DNA from: Candidatus Gastranaerophilales bacterium
GTDB lineage: Bacteria > Cyanobacteriota > Vampirovibrionia > Gastranaerophilales > UBA9579
NCBI GenBank assembly: GCA_028689995.1
Contig: JAQVCB010000023.1
Span: forward strand, 1-32,974
Direction: 5' to 3'
Length of the DNA stretch: 32,974 nt
Positions 31,761-32,974 of the stretch are shown here, piece after piece. Both the position numbers and the translations under genes were made by a program. Under the pieces are notes generated by a model. That model made no database searches and was not told where the DNA came from. It saw nothing but the letters and a program-made list of their open reading frames with translations. Within the stretch, counting starts at the first letter, position 1, and every line of letters begins with the position of its first letter.

Positions 31761-32974
31761 ATGAATGTAGATGAAAAATTCAGGTATGCACAGGTCATTG
31801 TAGATATACCTAACCTTGATGCAAGGACTTTTAGTTATTTAATACCAGATGAATTACAAGATATTATCAGAATTGGTCTGCCTATTCTTGTGCCATTTGG
31901 TAATCAGGGTGCTGTAAATGCCTTTGTGGTAGGTTTCAGTAATTATTTACCGGAAGGTATTAAGGCAAAATATATTTACGAAGTGCTTGATAATGAGCCG
32001 CTTTTTGATCTTGAATACCTGAAATTTTTAGAATGGGTATCAAATTATTATTGCTGCGATTTGCCAACGGTCATTGCTACAGCAATCCCTACAAATTTTT
32101 TCTCAAAAACCAAACGAATTATTTCGCTTAGGGATAATATTGCTAATTATTCTGAATATACTCAGGATCAGCAAAAAATCATAGAAATTATTTCAGACAG
32201 CAAGGAAATTACAGTTTCATGGCTTCAAAAGAAAGCTAAGTTTCCATCATCCAAATTCTATGAAATTCTTAGAAAATTAAGAGTAAAAAATATTGTCGAT
32301 ATTGAAAATATAATTGAGCTTAAAAACAGCAAACCGAAAGTCGAAAGCTGGATAAAGCTTTTAAACAAAGAAACCGATAATAAGAGATATGTACAAATTA
32401 TTTCTGATTTGGAATTAATCGGTGGAAAAGCAAAATTAAGCGATTTTGCAAAAGTAGCTAAAACTACATATTCAACTCTAAAAAAGCTTGAGCAAGCTGG
32501 AAATGTTGAAATAATTAATCAGAAAGTTTATAGAAATCCCTTAAAAATATTTGAAAGTGAATTTCAGCAGGATTTCTTCAAGTTAAATTTTCATCAGGAG
32601 CAAGCTCTGGAGAGAATAAAAACAGCTATGGATGAAAATGATCCTGAACCTCTATTATTGTATGGTATTACCAGCTCAGGAAAAACTGAAGTATATTTTC
32701 ATGCAGCAAAAGATGCTATAGATGCCGGCAAAAATGTAATATTCCTGGCGCCCGAAATTGCACTTGCTTCTCAGCTTGCAAAAAGAATAGCGGACAGATT
32801 TGGAATAGAAAGCGTTGCAATCTGGCACAGCAATCTATCAGAAGGCGAAAGATTCGATGTTTGGGAAAGAATCAGAAATAACCGGATTAAAATCATCATC
32901 GGAGCAAGATCAGCAATATTTGCTCCAATTCAAAATATCGGGCTCATAATTATCGATGAAGAACATGAATCAAG
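31761..32974 (+). CDS. priA: primosomal protein N' (PriA helicase), N-terminal part (truncated by window end)
   Basis: An open frame of 404 codons runs off the window. The 3'-DNA-binding domain (AQVIVDIPNLDARTFSYLIP and ILVPFGNQGAVNAFVVG) opens the protein and a winged-helix-like region follows. The helicase core has Walker A GITSSGKTEVYF (from residue 302), LAPEIALASQLAKR, WHSNLSEGERFDVWERI and GARSAIFAP. Walker B is DEEHES (from 399). PriA reloads the replicative helicase at stalled forks. Family members are about 730-830 residues, so the zinc-binding region and C-terminal half lie beyond the window. The ATG at 31761 follows the PC4-like gene closely; AAGTAATAAA upstream is a weak ribosome site, suggesting translational coupling. 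Confidence 0.94.
   Translation, partial: MNVDEKFRYAQVIVDIPNLDARTFSYLIPDELQDIIRIGLPILVPFGNQGAVNAFVVGFSNYLPEGIKAKYIYEVLDNEPLFDLEYLKFLEWVSNYYCCDLPTVIATAIPTNFFSKTKRIISLRDNIANYSEYTQDQQKIIEIISDSKEITVSWLQKKAKFPSSKFYEILRKLRVKNIVDIENIIELKNSKPKVESWIKLLNKETDNKRYVQIISDLELIGGKAKLSDFAKVAKTTYSTLKKLEQAGNVEIINQKVYRNPLKIFESEFQQDFFKLNFHQEQALERIKTAMDENDPEPLLLYGITSSGKTEVYFHAAKDAIDAGKNVIFLAPEIALASQLAKRIADRFGIESVAIWHSNLSEGERFDVWERIRNNRIKIIIGARSAIFAPIQNIGLIIIDEEHES

Overview
The window is AT-rich DNA from a Gram-negative bacterium. The best fit is a non-photosynthetic relative of the cyanobacteria (Melainabacteria/Vampirovibrionia, probably Gastranaerophilales). This lineage call is an inference from several features: an LL-diaminopimelate-type aminotransferase, an orphan OmpR-type regulator resembling cyanobacterial RpaB, futalosine-route menaquinone genes, a heptosyltransferase and TolC-type outer-membrane machinery, an RTX-repeat protein, and several lineage-specific small proteins sharing an N-terminal F-x-G-K-like motif. 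No rRNA is present to settle it.

Layout. Positions 1-357 are mobile-element debris: the left end of an IS3-type element (OrfA start on the minus strand) sits inside the 3' part of an IS256-type transposase gene. Positions 369-5082 hold three minus-strand proteins carrying the F-x-G-K-like motif (one is a candidate papain-like cysteine peptidase, one contains an internal duplication). They are interspersed with dapL, hpf and a small unknown gene. Positions 5256-10288 are a minus-strand housekeeping block: typA/bipA, a GAF-GGDEF-HD-GYP signalling protein whose HD-GYP domain has lost key metal ligands, and a heptosyltransferase. Positions 10289-11863 are gene-poor, with two small unknown genes, a relict coding fragment and a striking set of nested inverted repeats just upstream of the response regulator.

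Positions 11864-15905 carry the response regulator, then mqnE-mqnA-ctpA with overlapping ends (menaquinone biosynthesis plus a C-terminal processing peptidase lipoprotein). A fourth motif-bearing protein converges on ctpA. Next come purA with a clear sigma70-type promoter, tRNA-Lys(UUU) and a glutamate dehydrogenase with an in-frame 54-bp tandem duplication at its N terminus. The gap 19642-20146 contains a probable ISAs1-type transposase scrap, a second copy of the relict coding fragment, and a promoter flanked by a perfect 16-bp inverted repeat. That promoter drives tetR - membrane fusion protein - RND pump - outer membrane factor (20147-26618), a complete autoregulated tripartite efflux operon.

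A 1471-residue RTX-repeat protein converges on the efflux operon. It has a roughly 450-residue glycoside-hydrolase-like domain inserted between repeat blocks. The window ends with a PC4-like DNA-binding protein and the first 404 codons of priA.

Most worth a second look: the F-x-G-K-motif family with its candidate C-H-D peptidase, the nested-inverted-repeat region at 11600-11832, the paired relict coding fragments, the RTX/glycoside-hydrolase chimera, and the degenerate HD-GYP domain.
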